DNA from: Thioalkalivibrio nitratireducens
GTDB taxonomy: Bacteria; Pseudomonadota; Gammaproteobacteria; Ectothiorhodospirales; Ectothiorhodospiraceae
Assembly: GCA_011390385.1 (NCBI GenBank)
Contig: JAABSN010000016.1
Span: 1 to 31,774, forward strand
DNA length: 31,774 nucleotides
Reading direction: 5' to 3'
Made by a program: the position numbers and the translations under genes. This document shows positions 15,386-23,865 of this stretch, piece after piece. Position 1 is the stretch's first letter, and each line of letters opens with the position of its first letter. The notes under the pieces were generated by a model. The model searched no databases. It saw only the letters and a list, made by a program, of their open reading frames with translations, and was not told the DNA's origin.

Positions 15386-16282
15386 ATGTCTGGGGATACC
15401 CCCGAAAGTCGCCCGTTGATCTTCGGCGAAGTGCTGTTCGACCGCTTTCCCGATGGCGGTGACGTCCTTGGTGGTGCGCCGTTCAATGTTGCCTGGAACC
15501 TCAAGCTGCTCGGGGCGGAACCGCTGTTCGTCGGCGCGGTGGGGAACGATGAACCGGGCCAGCGTGTGCGCGCCGCCATGGTGGGAGCCGGCCTCGATAC
15601 GCGTGCCCTGCTGGTGACCCCGGACGCTCCGACAGGCGCGGTCAGGGTGACGCTGCGAGATGGGGAGCCGAGTTACGACATTCTTGCCGACCAGGCGTAC
15701 GATCAGGTGGATTCCGCCGCGCTTCGAGAGGCTGTTGCGGCTCCCGTTGCGTTGCTCTATCACGGGACCCTGGCGCTGCGCGCAGAACCCAGCCGTTCCG
15801 CGTGTACCTGGCTTGCCCAGCGCGCGCAGCGGCGCTTCGTCGACGTCAACCTGCGCCAGCCCTGGTATCGTCCGGACACGGTTCTGGAACTGATCGGTGA
15901 AGCCGATTACGTGAAGCTGAACGGGGATGAACTGCGCGAGCTGGTGCAGGGAAAGAACGACGAGGCGCGGGTCGAGGCGTTGATCGCGCAGGCCGGGATT
16001 CGCGAGGCCGTGATACTGACCGCAGGCCCCGAAGGCGCGACGATCCATCTGCGCGATGGCACCCGGTTCGAGGCGCCCGCGCCGCAGGTGGTGGATCTCC
16101 GAGACCCGGTCGGCGCCGGTGACGCCTTCGCCAGCGTGGTGATCCTGGGCATGCTCGATGGATGGTCCTGGCCCGTTACGCTGGAGCGCGCGCTCGGATT
16201 CGCGGCAGCCGTGTGCACACTCCAGGGCGCGACGAGCAGTGATCCTGCCTTCTATGCAGCGGCGAAACGCCTCTGGAACTGA
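15386..16282 (+). CDS. PfkB-family carbohydrate kinase (fructokinase-like)
   Basis: A 298-aa ribokinase-fold kinase. The N-terminus IFGEVLFDRFPDGGDVLGGAPFNVAW is the sugar-binding half, and DPVGAGDAFAS near the C-terminus carries the catalytic Asp and anion hole. It phosphorylates a sugar with ATP in the cytoplasm. The start spelling is close to fructokinases, so fructose is the best guess, but adenosine or another sugar is possible. ATG 15386 has AAGGGAG (15372-15378) at good distance. It is followed by a CGTAGGGTGC element and convergent with asnB. Confidence 0.88.
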   Translation: MSGDTPESRPLIFGEVLFDRFPDGGDVLGGAPFNVAWNLKLLGAEPLFVGAVGNDEPGQRVRAAMVGAGLDTRALLVTPDAPTGAVRVTLRDGEPSYDILADQAYDQVDSAALREAVAAPVALLYHGTLALRAEPSRSACTWLAQRAQRRFVDVNLRQPWYRPDTVLELIGEADYVKLNGDELRELVQGKNDEARVEALIAQAGIREAVILTAGPEGATIHLRDGTRFEAPAPQVVDLRDPVGAGDAFASVVILGMLDGWSWPVTLERALGFAAAVCTLQGATSSDPAFYAAAKRLWN

Positions 16283-16320
16283 TGCACGATTTCCGCTGCC
16301 ACTCCGGAATATGAGAAAGC

Positions 16321-16423
16321 CGTAGGGTGCCAGCGAGCGCAGCGAACTGCACCGTTCGAGGCCCGGGAGCCAGGCCGCCGCTTCGTGTCGGTGCGGTACG
16401 GCTTTGCCTCACGGCACCCTACG
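16321..16423. repeat. CGTAGGGTGC element, copy C
   Basis: A 103-bp element from CGTAGGGTGC (16321-16330) to GCACCCTACG (16414-16423). One end continues CAGCGAGCGCAGCGAACTGC; the other strand continues CGTGAGGCAAAGCCGTACC. It lies between the convergent pfkB-like and asnB genes. Confidence 0.85.
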
Positions 16424-16438
16424 CAGGCTTCTTTCACG

Positions 16439-18457
16439 CTAAGGCCGCCAGCCCAGCGCCTCGGCCTTGCGGCGCGCGATGCCCGGGATGTCGGCGGCGA
16501 CGAAGTGTTCGTGCAGCACCTGCACGCCGATCATGTGGTTGATCACCGCATCGAGTTGTACCTGGGTCGAGACCGAGGTGTCTTCGGCCTCGTGCAGTTC
16601 GAACAGGCGCCGCACGCCCTCGGGATCGAGCAGGCCCGCCTCGCGGATCGCCTCTTCGGACAGGTACCTGTCCGCCAGGGCTTTCATCGCCGCCCATTTC
16701 TTGGGGTCCGTGTGCGCTGGTGGCGCCATGAACGCGAACTTCTCGCGTTCGTAGAGCACCTTGGGCAGCAGGCCCTTCATCGCCTCGCGCAGCACATATT
16801 TCTCGACGCGGCCCTTGATGCGCATCGACGGCGGCAACTGCGCTGCGAACTCGGCAAGGTGGTGATCAAGGAACGGCGGGCGCGCCTCCATCGAGTTCGC
16901 CATGTCCACCCGGTCGCCGCCCCAGGTCAGGATCTGGCCCTCGAGCATGGTCTTGATCCAGACATACTGGGCCTTGTCCAGCGGATGCCGCCCTTCCAGC
17001 ATGTCGTCATCCAGCGCTTCCGCGATCGCGGCCCCCGGCGCGTAGCCCTCCAGTGCAGCCCGCCGTTCGGGTGTCAGAAGCCCCGGCACGTGTTCGGCCG
17101 CCGCGAGCCAGGGCTGCAGGCAGGAGGGTGTGAAGCCGATGAGATCGGTCAGGGCCGGGTCATCGAGTTCGTTTTCGGCCAGCATCGCGCCGCTGAAGAG
17201 TTTGTTGCTTTCCGACAGCATCTGTTGCCAGACCGCGCGCTCGGCGGCTGGCATGGTGTCCAGCCCATGCAGGAACAGGTCGCGCCGAAAGGCCGGGTAG
17301 CCACCGAAGAGCTCATCCGAGCCCTCCCCGGTGACCACCACCTTGTAGCCGGCTTCGTTGACGTGGCGGCTCATCAGCAGCTTTGCCACGCCCAGTGTGT
17401 TGTAGATCGTACGCTCGGCATGCCAGAGGGTTTCGACCAGGTTGTCGTAGAGGTGGTCTGCCTGCAGCGTCATGATGTCCTGATCGGCACCGACGCTCTC
17501 CGCCATTTCCCGTGCGATCGCGGTTTCGTCGTAGGCGACGTCGTCGAAGCCGATGGTGAAGGCCTTGACCGGGCTCTGCTGCGTCGCCGCCGCGAGTCCC
17601 AGTGTGATACAGGAATCGATGCCGCCGGAAAGGTAGCAGGCGACCGGGACATCGGCCTCAAGGCGAAGCTGCACCGCCTCCATCAGTTGTTCGCGCACGC
17701 CCTCGATCCAGTACTCCTCGTCCTCCTCACTGTGTTCGGCGCGCTCCGCGGCGAGCGGAAAGTCCATGTCCCAGTATTTCTCCTGTCGGATCTTCAGCTT
17801 GCCGTGCGCCCGTTCGACGATGACCATGTGTCCCGGTTTGACCTGGTGGATGCCCTCGAACGCCGTGGTGCCCGGTACCATGGTCTGCATCAACTGGTGA
17901 AACAGGCCGGTGTCCGAGAAGCGGCGCGGGACATCGGGATGCGCGAACAGGACCTTCAGCTCCGACCCGAACACGAAGGCGCCTTCGGCCTCGGTGAAAT
18001 ACAGCGGCTTGACTCCGAAACGGTCGCGGATCAGCACCAGTCGATCGTGCTCGCGGTCGTAAAGCGCGATCGCGAACTCGCCTCGGAAATGGGGAATCGC
18101 ATCCTCCAGCCCGACCCGCTCGTAGAGATGCATCACCATTTCGGAGTCACTTTTGGTGCGGAACTTCACGCCGCGCAGCGTGAGATCGGCGCGGATACGC
18201 TTGTAGTCGTACAGTTCGCCGTTCACGGCGGTCATGATGGTCTCGCTGCTGTTCAGGAACGGCTGTCGGCCCCGGTTCTCGTCGAGGTCGATGATCGACA
18301 GGCGCGCATGGGAAAAGCCGACGCCGCGGTCGTCCTGCGTCTTGTAGCCGAACCCGTCCGGCCCCCGGTGATACTGGATGGCGGCCATGGCCACCAGTGT
18401 CTCGGGGTCAACCGGGCGGTCCGGATTTGCGTGAAAGACTCCTGCGATGCCACACAT
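16439..18457 (-). CDS. asnB: Glutamine-hydrolysing asparagine synthase
   Basis: A 672-aa two-domain enzyme. The N-terminal glutaminase starts with the nucleophile Cys2 (MCGIAGVF) and has RGPDGFGY and VNGELYDY. The synthase domain carries the pyrophosphate loop SGGIDS and GEGSDELFGGY. Together these transfer ammonia from glutamine to the adenylated carboxylate of aspartate. The length is typical of bacterial AsnB types. GGAG lies seven bases before the ATG. It is on the same strand as the ATCase-like operon, 233 bases downstream across a large stem-loop, so it may be read through from it. A relaxed substrate, as in some amidotransferases, cannot be excluded. Confidence 0.93.
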   Translation of the reverse strand: MCGIAGVFHANPDRPVDPETLVAMAAIQYHRGPDGFGYKTQDDRGVGFSHARLSIIDLDENRGRQPFLNSSETIMTAVNGELYDYKRIRADLTLRGVKFRTKSDSEMVMHLYERVGLEDAIPHFRGEFAIALYDREHDRLVLIRDRFGVKPLYFTEAEGAFVFGSELKVLFAHPDVPRRFSDTGLFHQLMQTMVPGTTAFEGIHQVKPGHMVIVERAHGKLKIRQEKYWDMDFPLAAERAEHSEEDEEYWIEGVREQLMEAVQLRLEADVPVACYLSGGIDSCITLGLAAATQQSPVKAFTIGFDDVAYDETAIAREMAESVGADQDIMTLQADHLYDNLVETLWHAERTIYNTLGVAKLLMSRHVNEAGYKVVVTGEGSDELFGGYPAFRRDLFLHGLDTMPAAERAVWQQMLSESNKLFSGAMLAENELDDPALTDLIGFTPSCLQPWLAAAEHVPGLLTPERRAALEGYAPGAAIAEALDDDMLEGRHPLDKAQYVWIKTMLEGQILTWGGDRVDMANSMEARPPFLDHHLAEFAAQLPPSMRIKGRVEKYVLREAMKGLLPKVLYEREKFAFMAPPAHTDPKKWAAMKALADRYLSEEAIREAGLLDPEGVRRLFELHEAEDTSVSTQVQLDAVINHMIGVQVLHEHFVAADIPGIARRKAEALGWRP

Positions 18458-18555
18458 GGCATGTCTCCTTTCGTACTCTCAATGGGGTGTCGGGCGCCTT
18501 CGCGCGATTTTGGCGGAGCGCCCAGTGAGGCGTTCAGGGCAAACGGGGTGCCGGG

Positions 18556-18663
18556 GGAGGAACGGCGTCGACCTGGTAGCGGGTGTCGGCAGCAGGGATG
18601 CTGCCGTCAAGCCTGCAGGGAGGTATCCACGGCGTCCCGCTACCGGGTCGATGCCGTTCCTCC
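18556..18663. repeat. Large stem-loop between asnB and the carbamoyltransferase gene
   Basis: Arms of 28 bases (18556-18583 and 18636-18663) pair at 26 positions (outer part GGAGGAACGGC / GCCGTTCCTCC). Inside sits a second hairpin, GGCAGCA-GGGA-TGCTGCC (18587-18604). No T-run follows on the minus strand, so it is not a normal terminator. It may be a REP-like mobile hairpin or an mRNA stabiliser/attenuator between the two genes. Confidence 0.75.
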
Positions 18664-18690
18664 GGCCACCGGCGCATGTGAGGGCGTCCG

Positions 18691-19767
18691 TCACTGTTCG
18701 GGGGTGTCCATCACCGCGCTGATCCTGCGCACCATCGAGGTCAGCAGCGCCATGCGGATGAAAACGGCACCCCTGGCCTGCGCGAAGTACCAGTTGTACG
18801 GGGTATCGTCGAGATCCGTAGCCAGTTCCTCTCCGCGCGCCAGCGGATGCAGGATTACCGCGCCCGGTTTCAGCGGCGAGTTTCGGCTCAGGTGCAATCC
18901 GGTGCCCAGGGATTCGAAGCTGTCGCCGACCCACGCGATGGCGTTGATGTATACGACGTCGAGGCTCGGAAGCACCTTGTCCAGCTGCTCGGCGACTCGC
19001 AGCGTGAGACCGGCCTGTTCCAGCTCCTCGCGCTGGTTCGCGTCGAAGTTTTCATTCTCGTTGGAGATGATCACCACTTCGCGGATCGCCTCGGGGAAGC
19101 AGGCAAGCAGCAGCAGCAGGCTGCGCACGGTGCGCATGCGTGAAGGAACACCGATGATGCCGATGCGGACCTTCTGTTCTTCGGTGACGGTACCCTGAAA
19201 CAGCTCCGGGCGCCACTTCGCCAGCGTGTAGAGATCGGCCATCGCCTGCGTTGGATGCTCGTCGATCCCGTTCCCGGCATTCACGATCGGGATGCGCAAG
19301 CCCTCCAGCATGTCGTAGACGGCGTGGCCTTCGGAGCTGCGGAGCACGATCACGTCGCCATAGTTGTTGAACATTTCGGCAATATCGGCCAGCGACTCAC
19401 CCTTTGCCATGCCGGTACTTTTCGGGTCGGTGATCGACATGACCGCACCGCCCAGGCGATGCCAGGCGCTTTCGAACGACAGGCGCGTTCGTGTCGATGG
19501 TTCGTAGAAGGCGCTGATCAGAATCTTGCCTGCAAGCGGCAGGTGCATCAGTGCCGGCGTCGACTCGTACTGGGCCGCGAGCCGAAACAACTGGATCAGG
19601 GATTCCCGGTCGAACTGCCGGCTGGATACGACGTGCCGTGCAGCCAGTCCCAGTAACGGTTCCGGATCCTCGGGCAAGGCATCGACGAGGGCCTTTGGCC
19701 GTTCGATTCCGGCAGTACCGTCCTTGGGCTGCAGCGGGCGGCGTAACTGCTTTTCCTGGGGTGTCAC
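18691..19767 (-). CDS. ATCase-like carbamoyltransferase with altered acceptor site
   Basis: About 358 aa. Numbered from the alternative ATG 19776, the carbamoyl-phosphate site is complete: STRTR (94-98), Lys125 in AKGESLAD, Arg146, HPTQ (174-177) and Arg215. The C-terminal part aligns with E. coli PyrB (ATDLDDTPYNWYFAQA). However, the PyrB segment YMTRVQ, whose Arg229 and Gln231 hold aspartate, is YINAIA here (276-281), and HPLPR is HPLAR (310-314). It therefore probably carbamoylates, or decarbamoylates, an amine other than aspartate. There is an N-terminal extension of about 40 residues. The GTG start at 19767 overlaps the 40-aa gene stop as GTGA with GAGAGGA well placed; ATG 19776 has no spacing to it. 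It is cytoplasmic. Confidence 0.8.
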   Translation of the reverse strand: MTPQEKQLRRPLQPKDGTAGIERPKALVDALPEDPEPLLGLAARHVVSSRQFDRESLIQLFRLAAQYESTPALMHLPLAGKILISAFYEPSTRTRLSFESAWHRLGGAVMSITDPKSTGMAKGESLADIAEMFNNYGDVIVLRSSEGHAVYDMLEGLRIPIVNAGNGIDEHPTQAMADLYTLAKWRPELFQGTVTEEQKVRIGIIGVPSRMRTVRSLLLLLACFPEAIREVVIISNENENFDANQREELEQAGLTLRVAEQLDKVLPSLDVVYINAIAWVGDSFESLGTGLHLSRNSPLKPGAVILHPLARGEELATDLDDTPYNWYFAQARGAVFIRMALLTSMVRRISAVMDTPEQ

Positions 19768-19886
19768 CACAAGCATCCTCTCTTCAGGTCGCGGACGAAC
19801 AGCGCTATCAACAGTATGGGGGCGAGTGTCGCAACACTCGTGGCGATCACCACGATGGTGCCCAGTGCTCCGGCGGATATCATCAT
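19764..19886 (-). CDS. 40-aa single-span membrane peptide, unannotated
   Basis: A short gene starting MMISAGALGTIVVIATS, with one long hydrophobic segment (about 6-31) and a basic C-terminal end (VRDLKRGCLW). It has a strong GGAGGTG site just upstream. Its ATG overlaps the symporter stop (ATGA, 19883-19886), and its TGA overlaps the proposed GTG start of the carbamoyltransferase (19764-19767). This double coupling makes chance unlikely. It could be a small subunit of the Na+/solute symporter, as known for other SSS/MCT-type transporters. No family was recognised. Confidence 0.72.
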   Translation of the reverse strand: MMISAGALGTIVVIATSVATLAPILLIALFVRDLKRGCLW

Positions 19887-21364
19887 GTTGCACCTCCGCG
19901 CGCCGTGTTGCCGTTACCGGGGTCGGCCTCGGCCAGGCTACGCCAGTCGAAGTCTCTCGGAGCGATCCAGGTGAACAGGACCAGCACCACGAGGGAGACA
20001 GCGGCGCCGACCAGCGCGGCGACATAGAATCCGATCGCGAAATAGCTGATCAGCCCCAGTGCGGTACCCGCGATCATGCTCAGTGCCGCACCCGTCGGGT
20101 TGGCTCGGCGCCAGTACAGGCCTGCGACCACCGGCCAGATCGCGCTGGCGACGAAGGCGCCGGTGAAGTACAGCACCGCGGCCAGCGAGCCGATGATCGG
20201 CAGTTCGCCGCGGTAGCTGGCCGCGGCCCAGGTCAGCAGGCCGAGCAGTACCACCATGACCTTGGTGGCACGGAACTGCTCGTGCTCCGACGCACTCTTG
20301 CGGAAATGTCCCCGATAGATGTCGCGGGTCACCAGGTCCGAGGTCGCGGCGAGCAGGGAGTCCAGGCTCGATGCCAGCGCCGCGAACACCACGATGAAGA
20401 CCACGATCGCGCCGGTCAGGCCGAGGACCTCGGCCGCCACCAGCGGCCCGACCATGTCCGCGACCGGTACGTTGATACCCAGCGCTGGTGTAGCCAGCGC
20501 GACGAAGCCCGCGACGATCGGGATCGGAAGCCATAGCAACCCGGCGAGCAGGTAGGCGCGGAAACCAACGTTGCGGCCGAAGGCGAAGGCGCGCGACCAC
20601 CAGACATTGGAGTGGAAGATCTCGCCGACTCCGAACAGCAGGTTGTTGAACAGGAACATGATCGCGGCGGGGAACAGCAGGTTCAGCAGTTCCGGGCGCT
20701 CTTCCATCAGGTTGAAGTGGATCGCCTCGAACCCGACCTTGTCGATCGTCAGCCAGGCGATGAAGGCCACGCCCAGAATGATGATGATCGTCTGTACGAA
20801 GTCGGTCCCGATGACCGCGCGCAGACCGCCCAGCAGGGTGTACAGCACGCAGACGGAAAGAATGATGGTCATGCCGACCCGGTAATCGATCCCGGACAGG
20901 GCGTTGATCAGCACGCCGCCGGCCATCGCAAGGCTGACCAGCCAGCCGAAGGCATAGATCAGTGACACGACCAGAAACACGCGCCAGGTGAACTTGCCGA
21001 AGCGTAGCCGGATGAAATCGCCCGAGGTGAAGCCGTGCGGCATCAGCTCGCGGATGCGTTTGGCCAACGGTGCAAACAGGATCAGGCCCAGTGCCCCGAG
21101 CGAATAACCGAACATGCCCCAGACGCCCAGCTGCAGCGCCAGCTGCGGGGCGGTCATGGTCGTGTTCGCAGTGACCCAGGTCGCCATCGCCGTGGCGGTG
21201 GCCAGCGCCAGACCGACGTTACGTCCGGCCAGCATGTGGTCTTCGGCGGTCTTGTTGTTGCGGCCCAGGAACCAGCCCAGGAACACCCAGAGAATGCTGA
21301 AGGCGATCAGCAGGCCCCAGGCGATCCCCTCGGGCAGGATGGTCACGTCCTCCGCGACGGTCAT
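19883..21364 (-). CDS. Sodium:solute symporter (SSS family)
   Basis: A 493-aa integral membrane protein with about 13 hydrophobic segments. It has the SSS-type features HMLAGRNVGLALATATAMATWV near the first helices, LGGLRAVIGTDFVQT in the middle and the signature AALASSLDSLLAATSDLVTRDIY. It imports an organic solute with Na+. The start ATG 21364 (MTVAEDV) overlaps the stop of the cysteine hydrolase (ATGA). The substrate is not readable; the neighbouring hydrolases suggest a ureide, carbamoyl or cyclic amide compound. The 40-aa peptide follows with overlap. Confidence 0.92.
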   Translation of the reverse strand: MTVAEDVTILPEGIAWGLLIAFSILWVFLGWFLGRNNKTAEDHMLAGRNVGLALATATAMATWVTANTTMTAPQLALQLGVWGMFGYSLGALGLILFAPLAKRIRELMPHGFTSGDFIRLRFGKFTWRVFLVVSLIYAFGWLVSLAMAGGVLINALSGIDYRVGMTIILSVCVLYTLLGGLRAVIGTDFVQTIIIILGVAFIAWLTIDKVGFEAIHFNLMEERPELLNLLFPAAIMFLFNNLLFGVGEIFHSNVWWSRAFAFGRNVGFRAYLLAGLLWLPIPIVAGFVALATPALGINVPVADMVGPLVAAEVLGLTGAIVVFIVVFAALASSLDSLLAATSDLVTRDIYRGHFRKSASEHEQFRATKVMVVLLGLLTWAAASYRGELPIIGSLAAVLYFTGAFVASAIWPVVAGLYWRRANPTGAALSMIAGTALGLISYFAIGFYVAALVGAAVSLVVLVLFTWIAPRDFDWRSLAEADPGNGNTARGGAT

Positions 21365-22098
21365 GACGCCTCCCGCACTCGCGCGATCTCGGCGACCGCC
21401 TCGTCCGTAGTCATCACCCGCGCGTAGCGGTCCTTGATGGTCGTGATCGTGGCTTCCTGCAGTTCGGGCGTCACAGTGGTGCAGCCGTCCTCGATCAGCG
21501 TCACGTAGAAGCCGAGATCGCAGGCGTCGCGAACCGCAGTGGAGACACACTCATTGGAATACACGCCGACGATGAATAACGCCGTGATGTCCAGATTGCG
21601 CAGGATGTACTGCAGGTTGGTCGAGTTGAACACGCCGCTGGCCGTCTTGTTGAGCACGATCTCGTCTCCGACCGGGGCCACCGATTCGACGAACTCCGCC
21701 TCTTTCGATCCCGGCGGTGCATGGAGATGCAGGCGCTTGTGACCCGGGCTGCGGTCGCGTCCGTTGCGGGTCAGCGACTGGATCCGGGAGTGGATCACCT
21801 CCAGTCCCTGCGCGCGGAACGCATCCTGCAGCTTGCGCACGTTCGGAAGCACCACGTTTTCGAGGTCCTGAAAGTAGTACTCCTGTGCCTTCAGCGGCAC
21901 GCCCGAAGCAGCCGCATCCGCGAACACGCCGTAACCGCGCGCGGCATCCAGGTACTGCAGGTCGATGCACAGCAATGCGACATGATGCCTGGCCAGTTCC
22001 TGACGCAACTGGCGCGTGGAAATCAGGCTGCCCTGGTACTGCTCGCGTAGCGGATCCAGCGCGTCGAAATCGGTGAGCGGGGCGATCTTGTCGTTCAT
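21361..22098 (-). CDS. Isochorismatase-like cysteine amidohydrolase
   Basis: A 245-aa protein with the full triad of amide-cleaving members: Asp46 (CIDLQ), Lys151 (NKTASGVF) and Cys184 (YSNECVSTAVRDA). The family includes N-carbamoylsarcosine amidase, biuret hydrolase and ureidoacrylate hydrolase (RutB), which split off ammonia or a carbamoyl group. A 35-residue N-terminal extension before the core is visible. AAGGAG lies before ATG 22098. It overlaps the symporter start (ATGA) and follows the M20 hydrolase by 16 bases. The exact substrate is unknown, but the operon supports a C-N hydrolase in carbamoyl compound breakdown. Confidence 0.9.
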   Translation of the reverse strand: MNDKIAPLTDFDALDPLREQYQGSLISTRQLRQELARHHVALLCIDLQYLDAARGYGVFADAAASGVPLKAQEYYFQDLENVVLPNVRKLQDAFRAQGLEVIHSRIQSLTRNGRDRSPGHKRLHLHAPPGSKEAEFVESVAPVGDEIVLNKTASGVFNSTNLQYILRNLDITALFIVGVYSNECVSTAVRDACDLGFYVTLIEDGCTTVTPELQEATITTIKDRYARVMTTDEAVAEIARVREAS

Positions 22099-22114
22099 AT
22101 CCGCAGGACTCCTT

Positions 22115-23395
22115 TCAGTGTTTGGCGGCGAGCGCCAGTACGCTGCGCAGCATCAGGTTCGCACCGGCCTCGATATCTTCCCAGTTTGTCCACTCGCCCG
22201 AAGAATGGCTACGGCCCTCGATGCTGGGAACGAATATCATGCCAGTACGCGCCACGGCACTCATGCTCTGCGTATCGTGGGCGGCCCCGCTGGGCATGCG
22301 CAGGTATTCCAGGCCCGCCGCCTCGGCCTCGGTCGCGATCATTTCCAGGAGGCCCGGGTCACACCGCGTTGGCGCGATCTCGGACAGGATGTCGAACTCG
22401 AACATCAGGTCGCGGCGCCTGGCAATGCTGGAAAGGGTCCGTCGGCTGGCATCGGCCAGATTCTTCAGGACCCGGTCATCGGTATCCCGGACCTCGAACG
22501 AGAAGATGGCCTGGCCGGGAATGGTGTTCGCCGCGCCCGGCTTCAGTTCCACCCGGCCGATCGTCGCACGGCTGTTCGGCCCTCCGTGTTCCTCGAGAAT
22601 CCGGCTCACTTCACCCCCGAATTCGGCCAGCCCCTGGAACGCATCGATGCGCATGTCCATGGGCGTGGTACCGGCATGGTTGGGCTGTCCCTTCAGGCGC
22701 ACTTCCCACTTGAACAGGCCGGTAATCGCTTCGACCACGCCGATGCTGATGCGCTTGCGATCGAGCACCGGTCCCTGCTCGATGTGCAACTCCAGGAAGG
22801 CGTGGATCGTCGCCGGATCCCGGCGCGCGCTCAATGCCTCGTTGGCGTCCAGACCCCAGGCCGCCATGGCGTCGATCAACGTGATGCCCTCGAGATCCCG
22901 GGCGCCCTGGATACGCTCGGGAGTAAGCTGGCCGGCCATCGCCTGCGAACCGAACATGCCGCCGAATCGCCCCTCTTCATCGCTGAAGTCGACGACCTCC
23001 AACGGGTAACGCAACTCGATTCCCGATTCCTTGATCGTGCGCAGCACTTCAAGCCCGACCAGAACCCCCAGCGCGCCGTCGAGCGGACCGCCGCCGGGCA
23101 CGGTATCGAGGTGCGAGCCGATCACGACAGCCGGCCGCTTGCCGTCGAAATCGAGGCGGCCATGGAGATTTGCGGCGCCATCCTGGAACAGATCCAGGCC
23201 GGCAACGGCGAGGCGCTGCCGGAACCAGTCCCGGCCCTGGCGATCGGCGTCGGTGAACGCCCTGCGGTTCAACCCCAACTCGGAGTCCCGTCCGACCTGA
23301 CCCAGGTCGAGCACGTCCTGGCGCAATCGCGGCATGTCGATGGCCAGCGTCGTGGGAACGGGTTGCCGCGAGTCGACTGTTCGTGCGTCTGCCAT
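22115..23395 (-). CDS. M20-family N-carbamoyl amino acid / ureide amidohydrolase
   Basis: A 426-aa zinc hydrolase of the HyuC/AllC group. Metal ligands are His95 and Asp97 in GSHLDTVPGGGPLDGALGV (Asp106 bridging), DEEGRFGG (139-146) and ELHIEQGP. The C-terminal GAAHDTQ and IPxxSEWT-like segment (SHSSGEWTNWEDI) match allantoate amidohydrolase and N-carbamoyl-L-amino acid hydrolase. It removes a carbamoyl group as CO2 plus NH3. ATG 23395 has GGAG five bases upstream; ATG 23419 is an alternative. It is cytoplasmic and the third gene of the MarR operon. Confidence 0.92.
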   Translation of the reverse strand: MADARTVDSRQPVPTTLAIDMPRLRQDVLDLGQVGRDSELGLNRRAFTDADRQGRDWFRQRLAVAGLDLFQDGAANLHGRLDFDGKRPAVVIGSHLDTVPGGGPLDGALGVLVGLEVLRTIKESGIELRYPLEVVDFSDEEGRFGGMFGSQAMAGQLTPERIQGARDLEGITLIDAMAAWGLDANEALSARRDPATIHAFLELHIEQGPVLDRKRISIGVVEAITGLFKWEVRLKGQPNHAGTTPMDMRIDAFQGLAEFGGEVSRILEEHGGPNSRATIGRVELKPGAANTIPGQAIFSFEVRDTDDRVLKNLADASRRTLSSIARRRDLMFEFDILSEIAPTRCDPGLLEMIATEAEAAGLEYLRMPSGAAHDTQSMSAVARTGMIFVPSIEGRSHSSGEWTNWEDIEAGANLMLRSVLALAAKH

Positions 23396-23436
23396 GCTGG
23401 CTCCAGGGTTGGTGTCCATTGGTTGCGGTCGGGATA

Positions 23437-23865
23437 TCAGGCGAGCTTGCGCCCGCGTGCAATCGCCAGGATGAGCACCAGGAAAACTCCAGCGCCCAGC
23501 GCGAAAAAAAGAAACGCCCGGCTCAGCGGGTGGTGTTCGACGATGACCAATGCCTCGTCGCTCCAGCCTTCCTCTCCCTGCTCGCGGATACGGAAACGAT
23601 ACCTGCCATCCGAAAGGCCCGATACCGTGGTGCTGGAGTCGCCTCCGCTGTAGATGATTCGTGCGTTGTCATGATCGGGGCCGCTCGCCTGCTCCAGTTC
23701 GTACCGCTCGCCACCGCTCCAGTTCAGGCTGAAGAAGCCGGCACGGTCGCGCTCGGGGGGCGACTCGAATACCGCGTCGGCATGGCTGGCGGCGGGAAGA
23801 ACGAGCAGAATCATCACCAGAAGTGCCCGGGTAATGCATCTGTTCAGCGTCGGATCCGTTCTCAT
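23437..23865 (-). CDS. Secreted FN3-domain protein with C-terminal membrane span
   Basis: A 142-aa protein. A signal peptide (about 1-30, ending AASHADA) is followed by one fibronectin type III-like domain: FSLNWSGGERYELEQ, then TTVSGLSDGRYRFRIRE. A C-terminal membrane span (about 115-135) and the basic end ARGRKLA follow. The domain would face the periplasm. Its start overlaps the MarR stop (TGATG, 23863-23867), so it belongs to the operon. Why a catabolic operon should carry an FN3 membrane protein is unclear; it might capture substrate or hold the transporter. Confidence 0.8.
   Translation of the reverse strand: MRTDPTLNRCITRALLVMILLVLPAASHADAVFESPPERDRAGFFSLNWSGGERYELEQASGPDHDNARIIYSGGDSSTTVSGLSDGRYRFRIREQGEEGWSDEALVIVEHHPLSRAFLFFALGAGVFLVLILAIARGRKLA

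Noticed and set aside
16385..19198. A 937-codon open frame on the plus strand
   Set aside because: It runs antisense through asnB and the carbamoyltransferase, both with full catalytic motifs. Its product has no motif, and its His/Arg-rich composition is that of a shadow frame.
22016..23653. A 545-codon plus-strand frame
   Set aside because: It is antisense to the M20 hydrolase with complete metal-binding motifs and has no family features of its own.
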